From Lachnospiraceae bacterium (GTDB lineage Bacteria; Bacillota; Clostridia; Lachnospirales; Lachnospiraceae): a DNA stretch of 64,000 bases. Of the stretch, positions 27,974 to 35,581 are shown piece by piece (the stretch's first letter is position 1; each line of letters begins with the position of its first letter). The stretch is taken from positions 56,382 through 120,381 of the forward strand of contig JAMPFQ010000011.1 of the NCBI GenBank assembly GCA_023664345.1, read 5' to 3'. Under the pieces are notes generated by a model. The model ran no database searches, was not told where the DNA came from, and saw nothing but the letters and a program-made list of their open reading frames with translations. Made by a program: the position numbers and the translations under genes.

Positions 27974-30472
27974 ATGTATAATGATACATTATACAGGTTG
28001 CTTTGTCGGCTTTTTCAGAAGGCGGAGTTGGGAGAAAAAATATTGATCACATTATATTGGGTGACAGAGTATGTAAAAGTATTCCTTGCATATATGTTCA
28101 TCATGTTTATCTGGCCATCCGTCGTCTTCAGAGGTTATCTGAAGGGGAAGACGAAGACATTTCGTTTCGGCTTCTGCGTTACGGTACAGCCGGTTTTGAT
28201 GAACACGGTCGTTTTGTGTCTGGGGCTTATCCACTTGTTGTATCCTTTTATGGTAGGAGCAGTGGTCTATGGCATTTTTTTATACTGTGTCCTTAAAAAA
28301 ATACTGATTGAAGAAGGTGCGCTCAAAACGGTACATTGTCTGTTGAACAGAACATACGGGCTGAAACTTTTTGTATGTAACGGTGTTTCCGGTATCAAAA
28401 GAGGGATGAGGGCATGTCTCAGGAAATTTTTTTCTATGGTAAAAGGACATATATGGGAATACGGGCTTTTGGCTATCGTACTGCTCTATGGCATGATATA
28501 CTTTACTTATGGGGCGTTCCAGGATTATTCCTACGGCTTTGGTGATATGTATCCCCATAATGCGTGGATCTACGGGCTCGTTCAGGGGAAAATTTTTTCG
28601 GCAGGTGTGTATCCAGAGGGAATGCATTGTTTTCTATATACGATCCATGTGTTGTTCGGAATAAGAGTATATAGTGTTCTGCTTTTTACGGCAGGCATCC
28701 ATATCGTGGCATTTCTGCTGTCGGCATATGTTCTGTTGAGACAGGTGTTCCGTTGGCGGTATACCCCGATACTGGCATTGACGATGTTTCTCACGCTTGA
28801 AGTAGTATGCGTTAACGAAATATACAGCATGTCCCGCCTTCAGTGGTCAATCCCTCAGGAATTTGCGCTTTATACCCAGTTCCTGTGTGCTGCGTTCCTG
28901 ATCAAATATCTCCGGGAAGCAAATCAGGTTCCGGCAGACAAGCCTCGCGCTAGATTTTACTGGAATGAAAATCTTGTGGTGTTTTCTCTAACTTTGGCGG
29001 CTTCTCTTGCCATTCATTTTTATGCTACCATTATGGCTTTTTTCCTCTGCGCGGCCTTTGTACCGATGTTTTTCAGGAAAATATTCTGTCGCAAGCGGTT
29101 TGTTCCGCTTGTGACAGGGGTGGTCTGCGGTTTTCTTATAGCAGTGCTACCTATGGCGGGCGCCCTTGCTTCAGGCATCCCTTTTCAGGGCTCCATAGGA
29201 TGGGCCATGAACGTCATCAATGGCACGGACGAGGAAAGTGGCGGCAATGTTGTGATCGATGAAAATACCGGAGAAGAAATCACAGGCAGTCTGTTTGGCG
29301 GCTCCCAGAAAGAATCCTCAGAAGATACGGAGCGTGCAGAAGGGGAAGAGACCTCCGTGGGAGAGGAACTCGCGCAGATTCAGGAACCGCCGCAGCCAGA
29401 ACTGTCTTTTCAGGAACGGCTTCAGGGATTTGCGGAGAAATTGCGAGGTTTTATCTTGCGGGAGGCAAGAGCCCTGTACGATGAAGCGTACGTGACCCTG
29501 TACAGACAGACAAGCGCTAATGTGATTCTGGCGTTTACGTTCCTGGCTTTGATAATCTGGCTGGCGTGCAGGATGATCGCGTCTGTCCTTAAGCGGCTAT
29601 TGCAAAAAAGAAAGAAGATTGATCCGGGATATTATGATCAGTATTTTTCCATAACGGTGGCATCGGTGCTGTTTATGGCACTGTACTGTGCCAGCGCTCT
29701 GGGATTGCCTTCCCTGGTTGCAGGATCCAGGCTGTGTTCGGTGGCGCAGCTTCTGATTGTTTCCGTGATGGCGGTTCCTGTCGATCTACTGTTTTCCCTG
29801 ATGGGGCTTATGGTATATGAGGGAGTCATGAAAGTGGTCGCTGCCTTGTGCATGGCGGGGATATATTTGGGGACCATGGTGACAGGAACTTTTCACGGGT
29901 ATTTATATTATGAACTGACACGCTATAATGCCGCTGTTATGACAACATATTCCATTGTGGAGAACCTGCCGGAGGGCAATTTTACCATTGTATCATCTGT
30001 AGATGAACTGTATCAGATTATTCAATACGGTTTTCATGAGGAGGCGATAACTTTTATCAATCAAAGTATATCGGAAGATTACACCCTGCCTTCGGAGTAT
30101 GTATTTATCTTTGTTGAGAAAAAGCCTCTCCAATATGGACAGAGCCATTTCTTTTCGGGCCCCCGGTGGCTGGCCTGGGAAAAGTATCCCATGTATTATG
30201 ATTCTTTCGTCAGTCAGTGCCCGGATATCACGGCATCGAAAATATCAAGGGAACTGGCGGAAGATAATATGGTCCTTTTGCCTGATTCCGCGAAGATTTA
30301 TTCTAATCTAACGACCCGTACCATAGTGGAATCCAGATTATACGAATGGTGCAGAAAATTTGAACAGATGTATCCGAATGAGCTGAATGTGTATTATGAA
30401 GATGAAGACTTTGTATGTTTTTATTTTAAACAAAACATTATGAGGCTGTATCAGTTGGCGATATATCAATAA
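27974..30472 (+). CDS. Large polytopic membrane protein, possible GT-C-type glycosyltransferase
   Basis: 832 aa. Several N-terminal helices precede an external loop with FGDMYPHNAWIYGLVQGKIF, whose acidic residue soon after a helix resembles GT-C transferases that use lipid-phosphate sugars. About ten more helices follow, with a charged external or cytoplasmic insert (about residues 415-490, Glu/Gly-rich) and a soluble C-terminal region (about 660-832). I cannot name the family with certainty. The start is weak: ATG 27974 has no good ribosome-binding site, but a 10-codon ORF (27949-27981, preceded by AGGATTG) ends across it and could feed ribosomes by re-initiation. Base composition is AT-richer than the flanking genes. 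Confidence 0.6.
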   Translation: MYNDTLYRLLCRLFQKAELGEKILITLYWVTEYVKVFLAYMFIMFIWPSVVFRGYLKGKTKTFRFGFCVTVQPVLMNTVVLCLGLIHLLYPFMVGAVVYGIFLYCVLKKILIEEGALKTVHCLLNRTYGLKLFVCNGVSGIKRGMRACLRKFFSMVKGHIWEYGLLAIVLLYGMIYFTYGAFQDYSYGFGDMYPHNAWIYGLVQGKIFSAGVYPEGMHCFLYTIHVLFGIRVYSVLLFTAGIHIVAFLLSAYVLLRQVFRWRYTPILALTMFLTLEVVCVNEIYSMSRLQWSIPQEFALYTQFLCAAFLIKYLREANQVPADKPRARFYWNENLVVFSLTLAASLAIHFYATIMAFFLCAAFVPMFFRKIFCRKRFVPLVTGVVCGFLIAVLPMAGALASGIPFQGSIGWAMNVINGTDEESGGNVVIDENTGEEITGSLFGGSQKESSEDTERAEGEETSVGEELAQIQEPPQPELSFQERLQGFAEKLRGFILREARALYDEAYVTLYRQTSANVILAFTFLALIIWLACRMIASVLKRLLQKRKKIDPGYYDQYFSITVASVLFMALYCASALGLPSLVAGSRLCSVAQLLIVSVMAVPVDLLFSLMGLMVYEGVMKVVAALCMAGIYLGTMVTGTFHGYLYYELTRYNAAVMTTYSIVENLPEGNFTIVSSVDELYQIIQYGFHEEAITFINQSISEDYTLPSEYVFIFVEKKPLQYGQSHFFSGPRWLAWEKYPMYYDSFVSQCPDITASKISRELAEDNMVLLPDSAKIYSNLTTRTIVESRLYEWCRKFEQMYPNELNVYYEDEDFVCFYFKQNIMRLYQLAIYQ

Positions 30473-30501
30473 AACAGCCTGTGTGATGGATGGGAGGAGC
30501 C

Positions 30502-32010
30502 TTGAAGAAGTTTTTGACAAGAAGCGCGATATGTTTATTTATACTTGCTGTGATATCAGCGTCCGGCGTGCTGCTGTACAGGTGCGGGAATGGTCTTCTG
30601 GCAGCAAGAGGACATGGTGATGTGGAACTGGAGAACTGTGTCTTCACGGAATCTGACAGACAGCTTTACAATCCCAACAGGGGTTTTTATCATATGCATG
30701 GTTTTCATATCAATGACGAAGAGACGGATTTCCGGCAGAATATTGCCGATAGATTCTGTCGAGATGAGGATACGATGCTGACCATGATAGAGTTCAATCT
30801 ACAGACTTTCAGAGACAGGCCGATCTCGGAACAGGGGCTTGAGAATCTGGAAGCCTTGTTCCAGGCGCTGGAACAGGTGGATAAGCGGCTTATCGTCAGG
30901 TTCCTGTATGACTGGAACGGGGAGAATGAGCAGGTGGAGCCTGAGAACATCGATGTGATTCTGGAGCATATACGTCAGGTGGGACCGACATTGAGAAAGT
31001 ATAAGGACAGGATATTTGCCATGCAGGGATTGTTCATAGGCAACTGGGGGGAGATGAACGGAACGGAATATTCCGATCCCCAAAGTATGCAGATGCTGGC
31101 AGAGGAACTGATGAACGCCACAGACCCATCTACGTTCCTTTCCGTGCGGATGCCCATGCAGTGGCGGATGGTGACCCGGCTAGGGGAGGTCTCGGGAGTG
31201 GCGAGAGGAGACGGAACGCTTGCGTCCCGACTGGGACTGTTTAATGACGGAATGTTGGGAAGTTGGAGCGATTATGGCACTTATGGAGAGCATACCAGGG
31301 AGGAAGACGGTGACTTTACGTACTGGAGCAGGGAGGAGGAACTGGAGTTTCAGGAGGAACTCTGTAAAATGGTACCTATCGGGGGAGAGGTGATTGTCGA
31401 TAATTCCTACAATGATTTTGAAAACGCACTGCAGGATATGAAGCGGATGCATGTCACTTATCTCAATAAGGATTTTGACAGGAATGTGCTGGATAAGTGG
31501 GCGGCGCATACAGTAACGGAGGAGGGCTGTTTTCAGGGTATGGATGGCCTGTCTTACATGGAAAGGCATTTGGGATATCGGCTGCTGATCAGTGAAACGG
31601 TATTGGATTATCAGTTTGCGGAAGATACGCTTTCTGCGGATGTCACCTTGCGGAATGTGGGATTTGCGCCCCTGTACCATGGGACGGATACGTGGATTGT
31701 ATTGAAAGAAACAGACAGCGGCATTGTGCATTATTATCCTGTTGACTGTAATCTGGGAGTCCTGACAGGCGGAAATGACGCGGAACAGTCTTACACGGTC
31801 CATGTGGAACTGATGCTCAATGGTAAGGCGGAGGGAGACTATGAAATTTATTTCGATATCAGGGATGCGGCATCGGGAGAGAGGATTTTTCTTGCAAACG
31901 AACAGGATCCGGAGGCCTGCGGCTACAGAGTGGGAACGGCGGAACTGATGCCCGTAGGAGAACTGAAAGATTACATTATGGCAAAGTTGAGGCAAAGTGC
32001 AATAAAATAG
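30502..32010 (+). CDS. DUF4832-type protein with N-terminal membrane anchor
   Basis: 502 aa from TTG 30502, which has GGAGGAG just upstream; ATG 30490 would place that site inside the coding region. An N-terminal helix (about residues 9-28) probably anchors a large external domain. Family motifs include NPNRGFYHMHGF, QGLFIGNWGEMNG and a C-terminal beta-sandwich with LRNVGFAPLY. It is a paralogue of the unanchored protein at 22775-24040. A long perfect inverted repeat follows the stop, so this is the last gene of the polysaccharide locus. The activity is unknown; a glycan-processing role outside the cell is a reasonable guess. Confidence 0.75.
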   Translation: MKKFLTRSAICLFILAVISASGVLLYRCGNGLLAARGHGDVELENCVFTESDRQLYNPNRGFYHMHGFHINDEETDFRQNIADRFCRDEDTMLTMIEFNLQTFRDRPISEQGLENLEALFQALEQVDKRLIVRFLYDWNGENEQVEPENIDVILEHIRQVGPTLRKYKDRIFAMQGLFIGNWGEMNGTEYSDPQSMQMLAEELMNATDPSTFLSVRMPMQWRMVTRLGEVSGVARGDGTLASRLGLFNDGMLGSWSDYGTYGEHTREEDGDFTYWSREEELEFQEELCKMVPIGGEVIVDNSYNDFENALQDMKRMHVTYLNKDFDRNVLDKWAAHTVTEEGCFQGMDGLSYMERHLGYRLLISETVLDYQFAEDTLSADVTLRNVGFAPLYHGTDTWIVLKETDSGIVHYYPVDCNLGVLTGGNDAEQSYTVHVELMLNGKAEGDYEIYFDIRDAASGERIFLANEQDPEACGYRVGTAELMPVGELKDYIMAKLRQSAIK

Positions 32011-32019
32011 AAAGAAAAA

Positions 32020-32052
32020 TCAGGAGAAATTGTATTGTACAATTTCTCCTGA
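32020..32052 (+). terminator. Perfect 15-bp inverted repeat: end of the polysaccharide locus and possible operator
   Basis: TCAGGAGAAATTGTA (32020-32034) pairs exactly with TACAATTTCTCCTGA (32038-32052) around TTG. No T tract follows, so termination strength is uncertain. The right arm contains most of the -35 hexamer of the promoter for the DEAD-box helicase gene, so the palindrome could also be a protein-binding site. Confidence 0.55.
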
Positions 32053-32064
32053 ATCTGTTATAAT
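32035..32064 (+). promoter_or_regulatory. Candidate promoter of the DEAD-box helicase gene
   Basis: TTGTAC (32035-32040), an 18-nt spacer and a perfect TATAAT (32059-32064). The start codon lies 53 nt downstream of the -10 element. Confidence 0.6.
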
Positions 32065-32116
32065 GTTCATATTTGCTGAAAAACTTTGGAATCACATATT
32101 TTAGAAGGAGATCACA

Positions 32117-33910
32117 GTGGAAGAATTATTAATGGAAGACTTATTGGAAGATTTATTGGATGAGCGCATTGCCCATGCGGTGAGGGAGATGGGATTTGAG
32201 AAGCTTTCCCCGATTCAGAAAGAAGCGATTCCTTACCTTCTGGAGGGGGATGACGTGATCGGACAGGCTCAGACGGGCACCGGAAAAACGGCGGCCTTTG
32301 GAATACCGATCCTGCAGAAAGTGGACCCGGAGATGAGAAAGCTTCAGGCGATCATCCTGTGCCCTACCAGGGAACTGGCCATGCAGGCTGCGGAGGAACT
32401 TCGCAAGATGGCCAAGTATATGCATGGCATCAAGATACTCCCTGTATATGGCGGCCAGGAGATCGGAAAGCAGATCGCGGGGCTGAAAGGGGTGCAGATC
32501 ATCGTAGGCACACCGGGACGTGTCATGGATCATATGCGCCGCCGTACCATCAAGCTGGATGATATCAGCATGGTAGTGCTGGATGAGGCGGATGAGATGC
32601 TGAACATGGGGTTCAGGGAGGATATGGAGACGATCCTGGGGCAGATCCCTAACGAGCACCAGACCGCGCTCTTTTCCGCTACCATGCCCCAGCCCATCCT
32701 GGATATCACGAAGCAGTTCCAGAACAACGCCAGGATGATACGGGTAGCGGCAAAGGAACTGACCATACCGTTGGTATCCCAGCGGTATTACAGGATAAAA
32801 GGACGGGATAAGGATGCGGCCTGCGTGCGCCTGCTGGAGTATTATCAGCCCAGGCTGTGCCTGATCTTCTGTAATACGAAGAGAATGGTGGACGAACTTG
32901 CGGAAGTGCTGAAAAAGGCAGGCTTTCAGGCGGAAGGGCTTCATGGGGACATGTCCCAGCATCAGCGGGATGTGGCAATGAACCGGTTCCGCAACGGCAG
33001 TACCAGCATACTGATCGCCACGGATGTGGCGGCCAGAGGCATTGATGTGGATAATGTAGAGGTGGTCATCAATTACGATATCCCTCAGGACAATGAATAT
33101 TATGTGCACCGCATCGGCAGGACGGGCAGGGCGGGCAAGACAGGGCGGTCTTTTACCTTTGTCACCAACAGGGAATTTCATCGAATCCGCGAGATCGAGA
33201 GGGTCTGTCATACCACCATTGAAGAGAAAAAGCTGCCCGGAGCCGCTAAAGTGCTGAAAGCGAAAGCGGACAAATACCTGAACCGCGCGTGGGAGCTCCA
33301 TGAGCATGAGGATATGGAACTGATGAAGTCCTATGTCCAGCGCAAGATGGAGGAAGAGGGCTGTGATGCCCTGGAGATCGCCGCGGTGATGCTGAAGCTG
33401 CAGGTGGGCGACAAGGGGCCGGAGATCCTGGCAGATGAGCCCGCAAGCCGCAAAGGCCTGCGCCTCGGCAGCCGCCGTGACGGCAAAGAAGACGGTGGCA
33501 GCCGCCGTGACAGAAGAGAGAGCGGCAGCCGCCGTGACAGAAGAGAAAGCGACAGCCGCCGTGACAGAAGAGAGGGCGGCAGCGGTCGTGACGGCAGAGA
33601 GAACGGCAGCCGCCGTGACAGAAGAGAGGGCGGCAGCTGGAGAGACAGCCGGGAGAACGACAGCCGCCGTGACAGAAGAGAGGGCGGCAGCTGGAGAGAC
33701 AGCTGGGAGAACGACAGCCGCCGTGACAGGAGAAAGAACAGCGGGCGCGAGGACGACAGGCGCAGGGAAAGCGGCAGGTGGGGCGACAGAGCCCCCAGGG
33801 AGCGTGATGTGCGCCGCGACGGCAGCCTCCGTGAGAGCAGCCGCAGGGAGCAGGAATTTGGCAGCAGGCCTCCCAGGAGGAGACGGGACAGAAGCGGCGC
33901 AGAGGACTGA
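32117..33910 (+). CDS. DEAD-box ATP-dependent RNA helicase with Arg/Asp-rich tail
   Basis: 597 aa from GTG 32117 (GAAGGAG 6 nt upstream). RecA-like domain 1 has the Q motif (LSPIQKEAIP), Walker A AQTGTGKT (51-58), DEAD (156-159) and SAT; domain 2 has the HRIGRTGRAGK motif. After a dimerisation-like segment (about 370-440) comes a 150-residue tail of SRRDRRE-type repeats, a flexible RNA-binding region. This layout fits the CshA/DeaD group that remodels rRNA precursors and mRNA, often during cold or growth change. The tail repeats are short near-identical DNA units and may vary in number. Confidence 0.93.
   Translation: MEELLMEDLLEDLLDERIAHAVREMGFEKLSPIQKEAIPYLLEGDDVIGQAQTGTGKTAAFGIPILQKVDPEMRKLQAIILCPTRELAMQAAEELRKMAKYMHGIKILPVYGGQEIGKQIAGLKGVQIIVGTPGRVMDHMRRRTIKLDDISMVVLDEADEMLNMGFREDMETILGQIPNEHQTALFSATMPQPILDITKQFQNNARMIRVAAKELTIPLVSQRYYRIKGRDKDAACVRLLEYYQPRLCLIFCNTKRMVDELAEVLKKAGFQAEGLHGDMSQHQRDVAMNRFRNGSTSILIATDVAARGIDVDNVEVVINYDIPQDNEYYVHRIGRTGRAGKTGRSFTFVTNREFHRIREIERVCHTTIEEKKLPGAAKVLKAKADKYLNRAWELHEHEDMELMKSYVQRKMEEEGCDALEIAAVMLKLQVGDKGPEILADEPASRKGLRLGSRRDGKEDGGSRRDRRESGSRRDRRESDSRRDRREGGSGRDGRENGSRRDRREGGSWRDSRENDSRRDRREGGSWRDSWENDSRRDRRKNSGREDDRRRESGRWGDRAPRERDVRRDGSLRESSRREQEFGSRPPRRRRDRSGAED
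33490..33735 (+). repeat. In-frame tandem repeats encoding the helicase tail
   Basis: Units of about 27 bp built on GGCAGCCGCCGTGACAGAAG recur with small changes, giving GSRRDRRES, DSRRDRREG and GSWRDSREN repeats. Some units are grouped into a larger duplicated block (about 33622-33675 and 33676-33720), showing recent expansion. Confidence 0.8.
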
Positions 33911-33950
33911 ACCATAAAGACAGATCTGGGATCGGAATAGGAAATCGTTT

Positions 33951-34490
33951 ATGAGGATCGGAATGGGATATGATGTCCACCGTCTGGTGGAAGACAGAGA
34001 ACTGATCATCGGCGGTGTGTCCATTCCCTGTGAAAAGGGATTGTTGGGGCATTCGGACGCGGATGTACTGCTCCATGCCATCATGGATGCCTTGCTGGGG
34101 GCTGCCGCACTGGGAGATATCGGGAAACATTTTCCCGATACGGATCCTGCGTATCAAGGGATCTCTTCCCTGACGCTGCTGAAAAAGGTGGGACAACTGC
34201 TTGCGGAGAAAGGCTTTCTCATTGAGAATATCGATGCCACCATTATCGCCCAGGCGCCGAAGATGCGTCCCTATATTGACGTCATGCGGGAAAATATCGC
34301 CAGGGCGCTGGAGATGGATGCCGAGCATGTCAATGTGAAAGCTACTACGGAGGAGGGCCTGGGCTTTACGGGAACCGGAGAGGGCATATCCTCTCAGGCG
34401 GTCTGCATGCTGACCAGTCCCTTTGACCTGACAGCCGGACAGATAGCAGGGGGCTGTGAGGGTTGTAGCGGCTGCAGCAGAAAGGGTTGA
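33951..34490 (+). CDS. ispF: 2-C-methyl-D-erythritol 2,4-cyclodiphosphate synthase
   Basis: Fifth enzyme of the non-mevalonate isoprenoid pathway: converts CDP-methylerythritol 2-phosphate to the cyclic diphosphate with loss of CMP. 179 aa. Metal-binding Asp8, His10 (GYDVHRL) and His42 ([10 protein letters not shown]) are in place, and FPDTDP and the C-terminal FTGTGEGI motif are normal. The usual length is about 158 aa; here a tail [13 protein letters not shown] adds three closely spaced cysteines of unknown use. The -35 element of the next promoter overlaps the stop codon. Confidence 0.95.
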   Translation: MRIGMGYDVHRLVEDRELIIGGVSIPCEKGLLGHSDADVLLHAIMDALLGAAALGDIGKHFPDTDPAYQGISSLTLLKKVGQLLAEKGFLIENIDATIIAQAPKMRPYIDVMRENIARALEMDAEHVNVKATTEEGLGFTGTGEGISSQAVCMLTSPFDLTAGQIAGGCEGCSGCSRKG

Positions 34491-34515
34491 CAAAATCAGG
34501 ATTTTTGCATATCCT
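34487..34515 (+). promoter_or_regulatory. Promoter of the cysteine T-box operon
   Basis: TTGACA (34487-34492), a 17-nt spacer and TATCCT (34510-34515). The -35 hexamer overlaps the ispF stop codon. The position fits transcription starting just before the T-box leader. Confidence 0.7.
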
Positions 34516-34534
34516 AATAAAAAGAAAAGTAAAA

Positions 34535-34761
34535 TGCGATGAACGGGAAGAGTACCTTTTTGCAACGTGCCAGAGAGAAGCCGCAGACCGCTGTGAGCGG
34601 CTTTCACGGGAGAAAAGGGAAGTGCGCCCGGGAGCAGGTCCGTTGAAAGGCGGACACGCAGGCGGGCGTTAGACGCGTTGAGTGAAAGGCATATGCCTTT
34701 AAGTAGAGTGGAACCGCGGATGAATTCGTCTCTGAACAGGGAAGGGTCGTCCGCGGTTTTT
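34535..34761 (+). promoter_or_regulatory. T-box leader (probable tRNA-Cys sensor) before cysE-cysS
   Basis: This fills most of the 351-bp gap after ispF. The T-box core AGAGTGGAACCGCGG is at 34715-34729. The terminator uses CCGCGGA (34724-34730) with TCCGCGG (34750-34756) and then TTTTT; the alternative antiterminator uses the T-box core itself. A candidate specifier, TGC (Cys), sits at 34623-34625 in the expected 3' side of Stem I, within GAAGTGCGCC. Uncharged tRNA-Cys would then allow read-through into cysE and cysS, which is consistent with both downstream genes. The class is certain; the exact specifier is read by eye. Confidence 0.9.
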
Positions 34762-34841
34762 GCGGTTGTCCGGAACCACGCAGTGTTTCCGGGGCCGACT
34801 TTGAAAAGTTGCGCAGGGAATATGTCCGCAGGAGACCGATT

Positions 34842-35516
34842 ATGGGAATGATAGGCAGTATTAAGGAAGAGATCAAGATCATCAGGGAGAGGGATCCGGC
34901 GATTCACTCGTCCATGGAAGTGTTCCTCTATCCCAGCTTTAAGGTGATGCTGCATTACCGTCTGGCACACAAGCTGTATGAGAACGGGCACTATTTCTGG
35001 GCCAGATGGGTTTCCCAGAGAGGGGTGAAAAAGACCGGCATAGAGATTCATCCCGGTGCAAGGATTGGAAAAGGGTTCTTTATCGACCATGGAAACGGCG
35101 TTATCATCGGGGAGACAACGATCATCGGCGACAATGTCACTCTGTATCAGGGAGTGACGCTGGGAGGGACCGGCAAGGAGCACGGCAAGCGCCATCCCAC
35201 TCTGGGCAGCAATATCATGATCGGCGCAGGCGCCAAGGTGCTGGGTTCCTGTACCATCGGGGACAACTGCAAGATAGGCGCGGGCAGCGTGGTGCTCAGC
35301 GATGTGCCCTCCAATTCCACAGTGGTGGGAGTGCCGGGACGAGTGGTGAAACGCTGCAATGTGGCGCTGCCCCAGGAGACCATGAACCAGACCGATCTGC
35401 CCGATCCCGTGCGGGAAGATATCGTAGACCTCCAGCGGGCCAACAGCGAACTGATCAACCGCGTCCTGGAACTGGAACAGCAGATGAAGCGGATCATCCG
35501 CGAGGATAAAAATTGA
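34842..35516 (+). CDS. cysE: Serine O-acetyltransferase
   Basis: Makes O-acetylserine from serine and acetyl-CoA, the first step of cysteine synthesis. 224 aa. The N-terminal helical region is followed by a left-handed beta-helix of hexapeptide repeats (IEIHPGARIGKGFFIDHGNG, GETTIIGDNVTLYQGVTLGG) with the catalytic His-Asp region in DHGNGVIIGE. The C-terminal extension (about 185-224) ends in a coiled coil. ATG 34842 has AGGAGA about 7 nt upstream; TTG 34809 is less likely. The gene lies behind the Cys T-box and 65 nt before cysS. Confidence 0.95.
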   Translation: MGMIGSIKEEIKIIRERDPAIHSSMEVFLYPSFKVMLHYRLAHKLYENGHYFWARWVSQRGVKKTGIEIHPGARIGKGFFIDHGNGVIIGETTIIGDNVTLYQGVTLGGTGKEHGKRHPTLGSNIMIGAGAKVLGSCTIGDNCKIGAGSVVLSDVPSNSTVVGVPGRVVKRCNVALPQETMNQTDLPDPVREDIVDLQRANSELINRVLELEQQMKRIIREDKN

Positions 35517-35581
35517 AACGGCATAAAGGAACAGCCTCGGAACAAATTGCCGCAGGCGGCAATGGAACAGGAGTTATGATT

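Noticed and set aside
34487-34672. 61-codon reading frame across the T-box leader
   Set aside because: It coincides with the T-box RNA and starts over the promoter.
32153-35195. Two minus-strand reading frames of about 645 codons opposite the helicase, ispF and cysE
   Set aside because: Mirror frames of the GC-rich helicase repeats and housekeeping genes; no ribosome-binding site or domain.
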